Of a DNA stretch of 64,000 nt, positions 1 through 9,531 are shown piece by piece. Under the pieces are notes generated by a model. It ran no database searches, had not been told where the DNA came from, and saw nothing but the letters and a program-made list of their open reading frames with translations. Numbering within the stretch: the first letter of the stretch is position 1; every line of letters begins with the position of its first letter. The position numbers were made by a program, and so were the translations under genes. The DNA comes from Vibrio ishigakensis (lineage in GTDB: Bacteria > Pseudomonadota > Gammaproteobacteria > Enterobacterales > Vibrionaceae), in NCBI RefSeq assembly GCF_024347675.1, contig NZ_AP024881.1, positions 558,001-622,000 of the forward strand, given 5' to 3'.

Positions 1-418
1 AATCAGATGGCAGGTAATTCAGACAGTTTGCTACGAAACAGTACTCATCGTCGAATTTGTAGTTGTAGTTAACATCGCCAATAGCGGTCCAGTGCTGGCT
101 CAGCACTTTTGCGCCAAAGATGCCGGTAGATACTTTGTAGTCACTAATCTTTAGACTGTTCTCAGTGTAATAGGTCTCTCCCTTCCAAATAGAATAGCCA
201 GCTCCAACTTCCCAGTTTACTTCTGTATCGATATCTCCGAATACTCGCAAATCTTCCGTGATGTAATAGTTGGCATCCAGAGTGGCTACTGTATTGCCAT
301 CTTGCTGTGAAAAGCTAATGCCAAAGATATCAGTAAACTTCTCAATAGTTTGTACCAAAGTAGATTCAGCAAAAGCATTGGCAGATAAGAAAAGGGAGAG
401 AATTGCTAGGCGACGCAT
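1..418 (-). CDS. Truncated secreted/outer-membrane protein, 5' part only
   Basis: Reading the minus strand from the ATG at 418 gives an open frame of 139 codons that runs off the left edge, so the C terminus is missing. The N terminus is a clear signal peptide (MRRLAILSLFLSANAFA, then ES). The mature part has short alternating polar/hydrophobic segments rich in Y, W, G and D (for example VNWEVGAGYSIW and HWTAIGDVNYNYKF), as in an outer-membrane beta-barrel. Two cysteines occur in EYCFVANCLNY near the window edge. A hairpin terminator separates it from the gene at 502-1536 on the same strand, so it probably has its own promoter or depends on readthrough. The family is not recognised; the barrel is inferred from composition only. 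Confidence 0.6.
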   Translation of the reverse strand, partial: MRRLAILSLFLSANAFAESTLVQTIEKFTDIFGISFSQQDGNTVATLDANYYITEDLRVFGDIDTEVNWEVGAGYSIWKGETYYTENSLKISDYKVSTGIFGAKVLSQHWTAIGDVNYNYKFDDEYCFVANCLNYLPSD

Positions 419-447
419 AGGAACTCCAAAACAGGTTTACTAAAGAA

Positions 448-475
448 AATAATCCCCTCGATTGAGGGGATTATT
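448..475 (-). terminator. Rho-independent terminator after the 502-1536 gene
   Basis: A 12-bp perfect stem (AATAATCCCCTC at 448-459 with GAGGGGATTATT at 464-475) closes a GATT loop. On the minus strand it is followed by a T-rich stretch (TTTTCTTT). It lies 27 bp past the stop of the secreted acidic protein gene. Confidence 0.75.
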
Positions 476-501
476 GGGCTTAATTCAGAAGTCGTTGGGA
501 G

Positions 502-1536
502 TTACTTCTTAAGCGTTGCTAGACGGTTTTGAACTTTAGCTTTTACTTGCTGAAGTTTGTTTTGGTCAACGTTTTGTAGGTTCTGCAATTTTGAACGGTG
601 AAGCTCTGGGTTTCCACCATCTGTAAGCACTATGCTTAGCCGTCCTTCAATAGACGAGACTACGTAGGTGCCGTTCTCGGTAACGATTTCGAATCCATTG
701 TCTAGACGAGTAACATCACCGTGATCATGAATGTTTCCATGAATACTTGTGTCATAGTCGATTCTGACAGTGTATTCACCATCACTGTTGATTGAGACAA
801 TGGTGCCATTATCACCAACAATTAATGCGGCATCGATAGTTTCGTCGTAAAGTACTTCACCGAATGTTTTCGGTGCATCTGGGCTATCCATATCACCGTC
901 TATGATTGAGTCATCAATATCTATAACCCAACCGTTACCAGCTTCGATAACTTTTAAGATATCCCCATTGTCAAGCACTATTACGATGTCGCCTTCGGCA
1001 TTTTCTGGATATCTGATTTGACCAACAGTATTGCCATTAGCATCAGTTATTTGTCCTGCATCGTTAATATGCCCCACTAACTTATCGTCAATAGCGATCA
1101 TCCCGTTGTATACAGTAAATACAGTCTGACTATTGTCAGGTACAGAGTTGTCATCATCTATGCCTGGTAGTTCATTATCAGGGTTACCAGCGGTTGGTAG
1201 AGATGGGATTACATCGTCTGGGTTTTCGTTAGAGCTTGAGCTCGTAGATAGCATACCTGCAACTAATGCGGCAGAAGCTGTGCCGACAGCAGCCCAAGTG
1301 CTGTTTGACTCTTGTTTGTTTACAATGTTGCTCGCACTTGCTGGATCAATCGCTTGAGTATCTGAAGATGTTGTTTTCAATTGCGCTTGAACAGATGCAT
1401 CGATATCACGCATTTGTCGATCGATAAGTTCGTGTGTTTCAGCGTTTGCAGCTTGAACATCAACCTTCGTTGATTGAGCGAATGCGTTAGCGGAAAGTGC
1501 TGTGGAAATGGTTAGAGCTAAAATGCTTGCTTTCAT
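502..1536 (-). CDS. Secreted acidic protein of unknown function, 344 aa
   Basis: The protein starts with a signal peptide (MKASILALTISTALSANAFA, then QS). Residues about 25-75 are polar and probably helical. Residues about 80-98 form a small-residue hydrophobic stretch (AAVGTASAALVAGML), followed by an Asp/Asn/Pro-rich linker. The C-terminal 200 residues are beta-rich, with repeated D-x-NG turns (DANGNTVGQI, LDNGDIL, DNGTIV, ENGTYV), ending in a basic, Gln/Lys-rich helix (about 320-344). The signal, small-residue stretch and acidic linker resemble proteins seen near exopolysaccharide or capsule genes, but this is only a resemblance. I do not recognise the family. The next gene downstream (1-418) is also exported, so the pair may act in the envelope. 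Confidence 0.7.
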   Translation of the reverse strand: MKASILALTISTALSANAFAQSTKVDVQAANAETHELIDRQMRDIDASVQAQLKTTSSDTQAIDPASASNIVNKQESNSTWAAVGTASAALVAGMLSTSSSSNENPDDVIPSLPTAGNPDNELPGIDDDNSVPDNSQTVFTVYNGMIAIDDKLVGHINDAGQITDANGNTVGQIRYPENAEGDIVIVLDNGDILKVIEAGNGWVIDIDDSIIDGDMDSPDAPKTFGEVLYDETIDAALIVGDNGTIVSINSDGEYTVRIDYDTSIHGNIHDHGDVTRLDNGFEIVTENGTYVVSSIEGRLSIVLTDGGNPELHRSKLQNLQNVDQNKLQQVKAKVQNRLATLKK

Positions 1537-1862
1537 GTGTGCTTGTTTCTCATACAGTTGATGTTAGAGCGTCTTGCGGTGTATGCCTCCTGGCTATGGG
1601 ATGAATTATGTACAGCAGGGGAAGGGCTAACAATAAAGCGAGCTAGGCTTTCTATATTAATAGTATTTATACTGAATGATTGTTCATTGGCGTTCGTTGT
1701 TTTTATTTATTCCGTTAGGTATTGTTTTTACTAGGTTTGCAGATTCTTCATCAAAGCTTTACTTAGCCTGTTACTAAATGTTTCTCAGTTTGATTTAATA
1801 TAGAATTCCTATCGTCTACTCTTATCGAGTATGAAGAAATAGTTTGTTTTGAGGTGATATAG
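1537..1862. other. Intergenic region between divergent genes (326 bp)
   Basis: This AT-rich gap separates the minus-strand secreted protein gene from yjjV. It must hold the promoters for both directions. I see no strong sigma70 pair in either orientation. A good Shine-Dalgarno, GAGGTGAT at about 1851-1858, precedes yjjV. A small inverted repeat (TACTC-TTATC-GAGTA, 1817-1831) lies just upstream. No gene is apparent. Confidence 0.5.
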
Positions 1863-2642
1863 ATGTGGTTTGATACCCACTGCCATTTGGATTTTGAATG
1901 TTTCCAGAGTGAATGGCAGGAGTATAAGAAGAGGTTTCATGAGGCTGAGGTGTCTCGTTTCCTTGTGCCCGCTGTAGGCCAGAACAACTGGAATCAGGTA
2001 TTGCAATTGTCTGGTGAGGAAGGGGTTTATATCGCCATAGGCATTCACCCCTTGAGAGTGAAGGAGCAGTATCAGCGAACAACTGTGTTTCAAGATGAAC
2101 TGACGGCACTTGGAGAATACTTCGCTGAACACAAAGACAAGATCACTGCTGTGGGTGAGTGTGGGTTGGATAAACGCTTTAAAGAGTGTATCGACCAGCA
2201 GCTGGAAGCGTTCGACTTTCAGCTTGAGTTGGCAAAGCAATATAACAAGCCCGTCGTTATCCACTCGGTGAAACAGCACCACCTTGTTCAACAGAGGCTG
2301 AAGCAAGCTAAAGTAAATAGAGGAATCGTTCACGGCTTCAGCGGTAACTATCAGAAAGCCAAAGCTTTAGTTGACGCAGGAATGAGGTTAGGAATTGGCG
2401 GGGTAATAACTCGTCCGACTGCTGAACCTACTCGAGATGCTATAGCTAAACTTCCACTCGATTCAATAGTGTTAGAAACAGATGCTCCAGATATGCCTTT
2501 GTACGGTATGAATTCGGAGATTAACTCCCCTCAATATATACCTCACATTTTTAAATATCTTGTAAAGATACGTAACGAAAACGCCTCTATACTAGCCGAG
2601 GCTATTTGGCGCAACAGTAATCAGGTTTTTGCAATAAATTGA
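1863..2642 (+). CDS. yjjV: TatD-family metal-dependent hydrolase, YjjV type
   Basis: 259 aa, the usual size for TatD-family deoxyribonucleases/hydrolases (TIM-barrel amidohydrolase fold). The metal ligands are visible in order: DTHCHLD at residues 4-10, the Glu of VGECGLD near 95, HSVKQHH near 130, VHGFSGN near 156, and the closing LETDAPD motif near 205. E. coli yjjV lies next to the deo operon, and here the gene directly precedes nupC-deoCABD, which supports YjjV over TatD or YcfH. The start follows a strong SD (GAGGTGAT). The exact physiological substrate of YjjV is unsettled; DNase activity is family-level inference. Confidence 0.88.
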   Translation: MWFDTHCHLDFECFQSEWQEYKKRFHEAEVSRFLVPAVGQNNWNQVLQLSGEEGVYIAIGIHPLRVKEQYQRTTVFQDELTALGEYFAEHKDKITAVGECGLDKRFKECIDQQLEAFDFQLELAKQYNKPVVIHSVKQHHLVQQRLKQAKVNRGIVHGFSGNYQKAKALVDAGMRLGIGGVITRPTAEPTRDAIAKLPLDSIVLETDAPDMPLYGMNSEINSPQYIPHIFKYLVKIRNENASILAEAIWRNSNQVFAIN

Positions 2643-2733
2643 CCTAACTGCCGATTTGTTAATCACTGCATTCGCAAAAAGGTGACATTGATCAACATTG
2701 ATTTAATCGTTTGCGTCTAGAATTTCGCGAAAA

Positions 2734-2775
2734 TGTGATCTGTGTTTTATCCTGCAATTTCTTGTTCGGTATAAT
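2734..2775 (+). promoter_or_regulatory. Candidate CRP-dependent promoter of nupC
   Basis: A consensus TATAAT box at 2770-2775 has no recognisable -35 hexamer 17 bp upstream (TTATCC). Instead a CRP half-site TGTGA at 2734-2738, with a degenerate second half (TTTTA at 2745-2749), is centred about 40 bp before the expected start point. That is the class II CRP geometry (-41.5). NupC-type transporter genes are CRP/CytR targets in E. coli; application here is inference. Confidence 0.5.
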
Positions 2776-2832
2776 CGCGCCCGTTTTTCTAACAACTTTT
2801 TTTAAACAATCTTTATAAGGAAGCCATAAACT

Positions 2833-4077
2833 ATGAGCCTGTTTATGAGCCTAGTGGGCATGGCAGTACTGATCCTGATCGCAGTACTTCTGTCAGACAA
2901 CCGCAAAGCAATTAACTTTCGTACTGTAGGTGGCGCGTTCGCTATCCAGTTCGCACTTGGTGCATTCGTTCTTTACGTACCTTGGGGTAAAGACCTTCTA
3001 AAAAGCGTTTCGGATGGTGTTTCAAGCGTAATTAACTACGGTGCTGATGGTACTGGTTTCCTATTCGGAAACTTGGTTAATTTCTCTGTTGACGGTCTTG
3101 GCTTTATCTTTGCGTTCCAAGTTCTACCAACTCTTATCTTCTTCTCTGCTCTGATCTCTGTACTTTACTACCTAGGTGTTATGCAGTGGGTTATCCGCAT
3201 TCTTGGCGGTGGTCTGCAAAAAGCTCTAGGCACTTCTCGTGCGGAATCTATGTCAGCAGCAGCAAACATTTTCGTTGGTCAAACTGAAGCACCTCTAGTA
3301 GTACGTCCTTTCGTACCTAAGATGACTCAATCTGAGCTATTCGCAGTAATGTGTGGTGGTCTAGCTTCTATCGCTGGTGGTGTACTAGCGGGTTACGCAT
3401 CTATGGGCGTGCCAATCGAATACCTAGTAGCTGCATCATTCATGGCGGCTCCTGGCGGTCTACTATTCGCTAAGATCATCAAGCCTGAAACTGATGAGCC
3501 AATCGAGCAACTAGACAACATCAACGCTGAAGGTGAAGACAAGCCAGCAAACGTAATCGACGCAGCAGCGGGCGGTGCATCTGCAGGTCTTCAACTGGCT
3601 CTAAACGTTGGTGCAATGCTAATCGCATTCATCGGTCTTATCGCTCTAATCAACGGTGTGCTTGGTGGCATCGGTGGTTGGTTCGGTATGGAGAACCTAA
3701 CTCTTGAAGCTATCCTTGGTTGGATCTTCGCACCACTAGCATTCCTAATCGGTGTTCCTTGGAACGAAGCTACAGTTGCTGGTGAGTTCATCGGTCTTAA
3801 GACTGTTGCGAACGAATTCGTTGCATACGCACAATTTGCACCTTACCTAGGTGACGGTGCTGAGGTTGTACTGAGCGAGAAGACTAAAGCAATCATCTCA
3901 TTTGCTCTTTGTGGCTTCGCTAACCTATCGTCTATCGCTATCCTACTAGGTGGTCTAGGTAGTATCGCTCCTAAGCGTCGCCCAGATATCGCTCGTATGG
4001 GTATCAAGGCAGTAATCGCGGGTACGCTATCTAACCTAATGGCAGCGACAATCGCAGGTTTCTTCCTATCGTTCTAA
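2833..4077 (+). CDS. nupC: NupC-family concentrative nucleoside transporter
   Basis: 414 aa integral membrane protein of the concentrative nucleoside transporter (CNT) family, importing nucleosides with cations across the inner membrane. About ten hydrophobic helices are visible. Family signatures include [12 protein letters not shown] (residues 150-161), with the conserved QTEAP motif, and the later NEFVAYAQF and [11 protein letters not shown] segments of the transport core. SD AAGGA precedes the ATG by about 11 nt. It sits upstream of deoCABD and supplies their substrates. A hairpin terminator follows, so it is probably transcribed separately from deoC. Confidence 0.93.
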   Translation: MSLFMSLVGMAVLILIAVLLSDNRKAINFRTVGGAFAIQFALGAFVLYVPWGKDLLKSVSDGVSSVINYGADGTGFLFGNLVNFSVDGLGFIFAFQVLPTLIFFSALISVLYYLGVMQWVIRILGGGLQKALGTSRAESMSAAANIFVGQTEAPLVVRPFVPKMTQSELFAVMCGGLASIAGGVLAGYASMGVPIEYLVAASFMAAPGGLLFAKIIKPETDEPIEQLDNINAEGEDKPANVIDAAAGGASAGLQLALNVGAMLIAFIGLIALINGVLGGIGGWFGMENLTLEAILGWIFAPLAFLIGVPWNEATVAGEFIGLKTVANEFVAYAQFAPYLGDGAEVVLSEKTKAIISFALCGFANLSSIAILLGGLGSIAPKRRPDIARMGIKAVIAGTLSNLMAATIAGFFLSF

Positions 4078-4103
4078 TGACGAAGAAAACTTAAATTGCA
4101 AAG

Positions 4104-4132
4104 CGCCCTGATGTTAGCATCGGGGCGTTTTT
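4104..4132 (+). terminator. Terminator after nupC
   Basis: A 10-bp stem (CGCCCTGATG at 4104-4113 with CATCGGGGCG at 4118-4127, one G-T pair) with a TTAG loop is followed by TTTTTATT. Confidence 0.85.
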
Positions 4133-4190
4133 ATTCGTATTATCATAATCTTCTGCACAACCTGTGTTTCACATCATATTTTTTTGAGAT

Positions 4191-4203
4191 GCAAAACGTT
4201 TGC
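4191..4203. promoter_or_regulatory. PurR/CytR-like LacI-family operator candidate
   Basis: GCAAAACGTTTGC closely matches the purine-repressor type core (GCAAACGTTTGC) with one extra base. It lies about 70 bp before the small XapX-type gene and upstream of the deo genes, where control by a nucleoside-responsive LacI-family regulator would make sense. Binding is not shown; short sites of this type also occur by chance. Confidence 0.3.
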
Positions 4204-4274
4204 TTTCATGAGCAATGTTACGCAGATCAATCGAATGACTATACTGTTAGCCTAAGTTGACTAACTGGAACTGA

Positions 4275-4448
4275 ATGATGAACGAGGTTTTGCTTGCTAT
4301 ATTTGCAGGCTTTGTCGTGGGTGTAATCTTCTCTGCGATCAAGCTGCCAATTCCAGCTCCACCCGTTTTGTCCGGTGTAATGGGCATTGTTGGTGTGTAT
4401 CTGGGAGGCGTTTTCTACCAATGGATTGTAGAGCGCTTTATACAGTAG
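4275..4448 (+). CDS. XapX-type small membrane protein, 57 aa
   Basis: This short frame encodes two hydrophobic segments (LLAIFAGFVVGVIFSAI and VMGIVGVYLGGVFYQWIV) around a Pro-rich loop (KLPIPAPPVLSG). That arrangement is the hallmark of XapX-domain proteins, small two-helix membrane proteins of unknown function sometimes found by nucleoside genes. It begins with tandem ATG codons (4275 and 4278); a GGAA at about 4267 serves as SD. It lies between nupC and deoC, the same neighbourhood as the name-giving xap (xanthosine) loci, which suggests but does not prove a link to nucleoside use. Confidence 0.72.
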   Translation: MMNEVLLAIFAGFVVGVIFSAIKLPIPAPPVLSGVMGIVGVYLGGVFYQWIVERFIQ

Positions 4449-4649
4449 TAACTTATTTAACTTGCTGATGTAATTAGCAATTTACTTGATATGCAGCCAA
4501 GGTATGGCTGTTTAAATCACGGTGACAGGGATAGCAATTGGTCAATTCACCAAGTCTTCACGGAACCAAGTCCGTTCATTGAGTCTGGACGCACTATTCA
4601 TGCCTATACTGAAAGCGGCGTCACAACTATCAACTATTCGGAGAATCTA

Positions 4650-5426
4650 ATGAGCGATTTGAAAGCTGCAGCACTACGCGCACTTAAACTAATGGATCTA
4701 ACTACTCTTAACGACGACGATACTGACCAAAAAGTTATCGATCTGTGCCATGCAGCTAAGTCACCAGTAGGTAATACTGCGGCTATCTGCATCTACCCTC
4801 GTTTTATCCCAATCGCTAAGAAGACGCTACGCGAGCAGGGTACTCCTGAGGTGAAGATCGCAACTGTGACCAACTTCCCTCACGGTAACGATGATATCGA
4901 GATCGCAGTGGCTGAAACAAAAGCGGCTGTAGCTTACGGTGCGGATGAAGTAGATGTTGTATTCCCATATCGCGCACTTATCGCTGGCAATGCTGAAGTT
5001 GGCTTTGAGCTAGTGAAGCAGTGTAAAGAAGCGTGTGGCGACATCCTTCTTAAGGTAATCATCGAAACGGGTGAACTAAAAGAAGAAGCTCTTATCAAGC
5101 AAGCTTCAGAGATCTGTATCAAAGCAGGTGCTGATTTCATCAAGACCTCTACTGGTAAAGTGCCGGTAAACGCAACTCCAGAATATGCACGCATGATGCT
5201 TGAAGTTATCCGTGACATGGGTGTAGCTGAAAGTGTTGGCTTTAAACCTGCGGGCGGTGTTCGTTCAGCTGAAGATGCAGCCCTATACCTAGGTATGGCT
5301 GACGAGATCCTAGGTGATTCTTGGGTAGACGCTCGCCATTATCGTTTTGGCGCATCTAGCCTACTAACCAATCTTCTGAATACTCTTGAAGTAACTGACG
5401 AGAAAGCAGACCCAGCTGCTTACTAA
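4650..5426 (+). CDS. deoC: Deoxyribose-phosphate aldolase
   Basis: 258 aa class I aldolase that cleaves 2-deoxyribose-5-phosphate to acetaldehyde and glyceraldehyde-3-phosphate. The Schiff-base lysine lies in LLKVIIETG (residues about 135-143), and the second conserved lysine region is DFIKTSTGK near 170. The start at 4650 ([12 protein letters not shown]) is chosen because it has SD GGAGA at 4640-4644 and gives the family length. The frame stays open upstream to 4491, but that extension ([14 protein letters not shown] and so on) does not look like DeoC. First gene of deoC-deoA-deoB-deoD. No convincing DeoR operator was seen in the 201-bp leader. Confidence 0.95.
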   Translation: MSDLKAAALRALKLMDLTTLNDDDTDQKVIDLCHAAKSPVGNTAAICIYPRFIPIAKKTLREQGTPEVKIATVTNFPHGNDDIEIAVAETKAAVAYGADEVDVVFPYRALIAGNAEVGFELVKQCKEACGDILLKVIIETGELKEEALIKQASEICIKAGADFIKTSTGKVPVNATPEYARMMLEVIRDMGVAESVGFKPAGGVRSAEDAALYLGMADEILGDSWVDARHYRFGASSLLTNLLNTLEVTDEKADPAAY

Positions 5427-5486
5427 TTGATTATTTTGGCGCTCGAATGAGCGCCACTGTCGGTAACTTTTATTAAGGTAAGCGCT

Positions 5487-6827
5487 ATGTATTTACCCCA
5501 AGAGATTATTCGTAAGAAACGTGACGGTGAAGTCCTCACCGCTGACGAAATTAACTTCTTTATACAAGGCGTAGCGAAAGAGACAGTATCTGAAGGTCAG
5601 ATCGCTGCCTTTGCTATGGCTATTTTTTTCAATGAAATGACTATGCCTGAGCGTATCGCACTGACGTGTGCAATGCGTGATTCAGGTATGGTTTTAAATT
5701 GGGACCATATGGGCTTTGATGGCCCAGTCGTAGATAAGCACTCAACTGGTGGTGTAGGTGATGTAACCTCATTAATGCTTGGCCCTATGGTGGCAGCATG
5801 TGGGGGTTATGTACCTATGATCTCAGGCCGAGGTTTGGGTCACACAGGCGGTACCCTAGATAAGCTTGAGTCTATTCCAGGCTACAACATTACCCCAACC
5901 AATGAAGTGTTCGGTCAAGTAACTAAAGATGCAGGCGTGGCTATTATCGGTCAAACCGGTAACTTGGCTCCAGCAGACAAGCGAGTTTATGCAACTCGTG
6001 ATATCACAGCGACCGTAGATAACATCTCTCTTATCACCGCATCTATTCTGTCTAAGAAGCTAGCCGCTGGCCTAGATTCTTTGGTGATGGATGTAAAAGT
6101 AGGCTCTGGCGCCTTTATGCCAACCTATGAAGCGTCTAATGAACTGGCTCGTTCTATTGTTGCAGTAGCAAATGGTGCAGGTACTAAGACCACAGCGATT
6201 CTGACCGATATGAATCAAGTACTGGCTTCATCGGCGGGTAATGCGGTAGAGGTGCGTGAAGCGGTTCGTTTCCTAACCGGTGAATATCGTAATCCACGCC
6301 TTCTAGAAGTCACCATGGCGTCTTGTAAAGAGATGTTGGTTCTTGGTGGATTGGCTGACAACGCAGAGCAAGCTGAGCAGAAACTGATGCAGGTTCTGGA
6401 TAACGGTAAGGCTGCCGAGTGCTTCAACAAGATGGTCGCAGGCCTTGGCGGTCCAAAAGACTTTGTTGAAAACTACGACAATTACCTGCCGAAGGCTGAG
6501 ATCATTAAACCAGTATTTGCTGATACAACGGGCATCATTACAGAGATGGATACACGAGCTATTGGTATGGCTGTAGTCGCTATGGGCGGTGGTCGTCGTG
6601 TTGCAACTGACCAAATCGATTATGCGGTTGGCTTTGACCAGTTCATTAAGCTTGGTGAAACAGTAGATAACAACTCACCAATCGCCGTTATCCATGCCCG
6701 CAATGAACAGCAGTGGCAAGAGGCAGCTGTTGCTATCAAGGCAGTAGTTAAAGTTGGCGAAGCGGGCAGTTATAAACCGACCCCAAATGTTTATGCTCAA
6801 ATCCGAGCTGAAGATGTAGAGAGATAA
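5487..6827 (+). CDS. deoA: Thymidine phosphorylase
   Basis: 446 aa, family length 440. It splits thymidine or deoxyuridine with phosphate into base and 2-deoxyribose-1-phosphate. The phosphate/nucleoside-binding core is clear: [11 protein letters not shown] (residues 83-93), the thymidine phosphorylase family signature near 115-130 ([16 protein letters not shown]) and [21 protein letters not shown] near 190-210. Start ATG at 5487 follows an AAGGTAAG SD. It lies 60 bp after deoC and 5 bp before deoB, so it is surely co-transcribed. Confidence 0.96.
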   Translation: MYLPQEIIRKKRDGEVLTADEINFFIQGVAKETVSEGQIAAFAMAIFFNEMTMPERIALTCAMRDSGMVLNWDHMGFDGPVVDKHSTGGVGDVTSLMLGPMVAACGGYVPMISGRGLGHTGGTLDKLESIPGYNITPTNEVFGQVTKDAGVAIIGQTGNLAPADKRVYATRDITATVDNISLITASILSKKLAAGLDSLVMDVKVGSGAFMPTYEASNELARSIVAVANGAGTKTTAILTDMNQVLASSAGNAVEVREAVRFLTGEYRNPRLLEVTMASCKEMLVLGGLADNAEQAEQKLMQVLDNGKAAECFNKMVAGLGGPKDFVENYDNYLPKAEIIKPVFADTTGIITEMDTRAIGMAVVAMGGGRRVATDQIDYAVGFDQFIKLGETVDNNSPIAVIHARNEQQWQEAAVAIKAVVKVGEAGSYKPTPNVYAQIRAEDVER

Positions 6828-6832
6828 TTGAT

Positions 6833-8053
6833 ATGAAAAGAGCAATTATTCTGGTGTTGGACTCTTTTGGTATCGGCGCAACTGAAGACGCAGATAAATT
6901 CGGTGATGTGGGCTCAGATACTCTGGGTCATATCGCTGAGCAATGTGCAAAAGGCGAAGCAGATAATGTTAAGCGTAGCGGTCCTCTGACACTTCCAAAC
7001 CTATCACGTCTAGGCCTTGGTCATGCGGCTGAAGAATCAACTGGCTCATTCCCAATCGGTCTGAATAAAGACGCTGATATTATTGGTGCTTACGGTCATG
7101 CCGCTGAGATATCTTCAGGTAAGGATACGCCGTCAGGTCACTGGGAAATCGCGGGTGTTCCGGTTCTGTTTGAGTGGGGCTATTTCACTGATAAGCAAAA
7201 TAGCTTCCCTCAAGAGCTTCTAGATAAGATCGTTGAACGCGCAGGTATCCCGGGTTACTTAGGAAACTGCCATGCATCTGGTACACAGGTATTGGATGAT
7301 CTTGGTGAAGAGCATATGCAAACGGGCAAGCCTATCTTCTATACCTCAGCGGATTCTGTATTCCAGATTGCCTGTCATGAAGAAACCTATGGGTTAGACA
7401 AGCTGATGGAGCTTTGCCAAATCGCTCGTGAAGAGCTTGAGGGCTATAACATTGGCCGTGTTATCGCGCGTCCATTTGTTGGTGATAAAGCGGGCTCATT
7501 CCAGCGCACCGGCAACCGCCGTGACCTTTCTATTGAGCCACCGGCAGCAACTGTGCTTCAGAAGCTGGTAGAAGAAAAGCAGGGCGAGGTTGTATCTGTA
7601 GGTAAGATTGCAGATATCTACGCTCATTGCGGTATCACGCAAAAGGTTAAAGCAACGGGTCTTGAAGGCTTGTTTGATCTAACTAAAGAGGAGATCAAGA
7701 AAGCGGGTAACAATACGATTGTGTTTACCAACTTTGTTGACTTTGACTCAGCCTACGGTCATCGCCGTGATGTGGCGGGCTACGCTGAGGCCCTTGAATA
7801 TTTTGATAAACGACTGCCTGAAATCTACGAGCTCTTAGAGCCTAACGATGTACTGATCCTGACTGCAGACCATGGCTGTGACCCAACCTGGCACGGCAGT
7901 GACCATACCCGTGAACACATTCCTGTGCTGGTTTATGGTGGCAATGTTAAGGCGGGTTCTCTAGGTCGTCGCTCGACCTTTGCTGATATTGGTCAGAGCC
8001 TTGCGCACTACTTTGGTACGTCCGATATGGATTACGGAACAAATTTCCTCTAA
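6833..8053 (+). CDS. deoB: Phosphopentomutase
   Basis: 406 aa (family about 407). It moves phosphate between C1 and C5 of (deoxy)ribose phosphate, linking DeoA and DeoD products to DeoC. Alkaline-phosphatase-superfamily metal motifs are present: [12 protein letters not shown] at residues 8-19, the [12 protein letters not shown] segment with the phosphorylated Thr (near 97), and [22 protein letters not shown] near 343-364 with the Asp/His ligands. Third gene of the operon, with 5-bp and 27-bp spacers to its neighbours. Confidence 0.96.
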   Translation: MKRAIILVLDSFGIGATEDADKFGDVGSDTLGHIAEQCAKGEADNVKRSGPLTLPNLSRLGLGHAAEESTGSFPIGLNKDADIIGAYGHAAEISSGKDTPSGHWEIAGVPVLFEWGYFTDKQNSFPQELLDKIVERAGIPGYLGNCHASGTQVLDDLGEEHMQTGKPIFYTSADSVFQIACHEETYGLDKLMELCQIAREELEGYNIGRVIARPFVGDKAGSFQRTGNRRDLSIEPPAATVLQKLVEEKQGEVVSVGKIADIYAHCGITQKVKATGLEGLFDLTKEEIKKAGNNTIVFTNFVDFDSAYGHRRDVAGYAEALEYFDKRLPEIYELLEPNDVLILTADHGCDPTWHGSDHTREHIPVLVYGGNVKAGSLGRRSTFADIGQSLAHYFGTSDMDYGTNFL

Positions 8054-8080
8054 ACAACAATTACTACAAGGATAAATATT

Positions 8081-8800
8081 ATGGCTACTCCTCATATTAA
8101 CGCTGAAAAGGGTGATTTCGCTGACGTTGTGCTGATGCCGGGTGATCCACTTCGCGCCAAATACATCGCTGAAACCTTCCTAGAAGATGTGGTTCAGGTT
8201 TGTGACGTTCGTAATATGTACGGCTTCACGGGTACTTATAAAGGTCGTCGTATCTCTGTAATGGGCCACGGTATGGGTATCCCTTCATGCTCTATCTATG
8301 TAACCGAATTGGTTAAAGACTACGGTGTGAAGAAGGTAATCCGTGTTGGTAGTTGTGGTGCAGTACGTGATGACGTGAAACTGCGTGACGTTGTTATCGG
8401 CATGGGTGCTTGTACCGATTCTAAAGTAAACCGTATCCGTTTTAAGGATCACGATTTCGCGGCAATCGCTGACTTCGACATGGTTCGCAACGCGCAGCTA
8501 GCAGCAGAGAAACTGGGTATCGATGTTAAGATTGGTAACCTGTTCTCAGCAGAGCTTTTCTACACGCCAGATCCAGATATGTTCGACGTTATGGACAAAT
8601 ACGGCATTCTAGGTGTTGAGATGGAAGCAGCTGGTATCTACGGCATTGCAGCGGAATACGGTGCTAAAGCTCTAGCTATCTGTACTGTGTCTGACCACAT
8701 CAAACGTGGTGAGCAAACGACTTCTGAAGAGCGTGCTACCACCTTCAACGAGATGATGGAAATCGCTCTGGAATCAGTGCTACTTGGTGACGAAGAATAA
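8081..8800 (+). CDS. deoD: Purine-nucleoside phosphorylase, DeoD type
   Basis: 239 aa, exact family size for the hexameric bacterial enzyme that phosphorolyses purine (deoxy)nucleosides. Visible motifs: [13 protein letters not shown] (residues 19-31), the phosphate-binding [11 protein letters not shown] near 90, and [11 protein letters not shown] near 180 with the ribose-binding Glu/Met; the catalytic Asp lies in CTVSDHI near 204. SD AAGGA precedes the ATG. It closes the deo operon and is followed by a strong terminator. Confidence 0.97.
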   Translation: MATPHINAEKGDFADVVLMPGDPLRAKYIAETFLEDVVQVCDVRNMYGFTGTYKGRRISVMGHGMGIPSCSIYVTELVKDYGVKKVIRVGSCGAVRDDVKLRDVVIGMGACTDSKVNRIRFKDHDFAAIADFDMVRNAQLAAEKLGIDVKIGNLFSAELFYTPDPDMFDVMDKYGILGVEMEAAGIYGIAAEYGAKALAICTVSDHIKRGEQTTSEERATTFNEMMEIALESVLLGDEE

Positions 8801-8825
8801 TCCTCAAAATAGTTAGCTGAAATAA

Positions 8826-8856
8826 AACGCTTGGCAATTGCCAAGCGTTTTTTTTA
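8826..8856. terminator. Bidirectional terminator between deoD and ytjB
   Basis: A perfect 10-bp stem (AACGCTTGGC at 8826-8835, GCCAAGCGTT at 8840-8849, AATT loop) is followed by T8 on the plus strand and preceded by an A-run, giving T's on the minus strand. It can end both the deo operon and the convergent ytjB gene, whose stop is at 8854. Confidence 0.9.
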
Positions 8857-9420
8857 TTTCTTCATTCTAAGAAGTAGGGTAAGCATTACGCCCGAGGCGA
8901 AGCTTAACAGAATCATCAGTAGCATAGAGCGGTCACTGTTTCGGTAGTGATGATCAGAGAAGGCTGTGAGTTGCCCCTTCTCGAAGGTGACGCGCACATA
9001 TCCAATAATGGATTGTTTGGAAACGATGGGCTCAATCAGTTGTTGTTTACCGATGGCGGCTGAAGCAAGCGGAGTATCTAGGCCAAGGGATTCTCGCACT
9101 GTTTTCGCTTTATCGCTCGCTGCGATCTTCACCCCTTTGCTGTCGTAGATGGTGACATCGGTTACCAGGGTCTCTTTAGCCAGTCGATTGGCTAGATGTC
9201 TCAGGTTCTCTTGATCTTCTTTTACGATAAGCTCGCTCGCATTTAGAGAGGCTTGCGAGATAAGAAGTTGAGTCAGCGTTTGTAACTGCTTAAATTGGAT
9301 CTGTTGGTTACCCTGACTGATAAACACACTGCTGCGCACGATAGTGGCGAACATGATAGCCAGTGCAAGGATGCAGGTAACCTTTATAAATACCCTAATT
9401 GAAAATAGAGAGTCGCTCAT
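8854..9420 (-). CDS. ytjB: YtjB-family membrane protein (Smp type)
   Basis: 188 aa with an N-terminal membrane helix (VTCILALAIMFATIVRS), a periplasmic domain of about 125 residues (VTDVTIYDSKGVKIAASD is sensor-like) and a C-terminal helix (MLLMILLSFASGVMLTLLL). E. coli ytjB (smp) is likewise divergent from serB, and this position plus topology is the basis of the name. Molecular function is unknown. It lies 111 bp from serB, with the two promoters presumably back to back in the AT-rich gap. Confidence 0.75.
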   Translation of the reverse strand: MSDSLFSIRVFIKVTCILALAIMFATIVRSSVFISQGNQQIQFKQLQTLTQLLISQASLNASELIVKEDQENLRHLANRLAKETLVTDVTIYDSKGVKIAASDKAKTVRESLGLDTPLASAAIGKQQLIEPIVSKQSIIGYVRVTFEKGQLTAFSDHHYRNSDRSMLLMILLSFASGVMLTLLLRMKK

Positions 9421-9531
9421 AAATTTGGGAGTTTAGGAATAACTAGAGACAATTTGCATAGTGAGACTTGCGCTATCAAATTGCAATAGGGTAAGTTGCG
9501 GTATCGCGTATAATTCCAAGGAAAGAATTCC

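Noticed and set aside
4491-4649. In-frame N-terminal extension of deoC
   Set aside because: It makes the protein 53 residues longer than the family, does not look like DeoC and lacks a ribosome binding site; 4650 has a good one.
4449-4649. Riboswitch or structured leader before deoC
   Set aside because: Only short local pairings (for example ACGGA/TCCGT) were found and no known riboswitch core.
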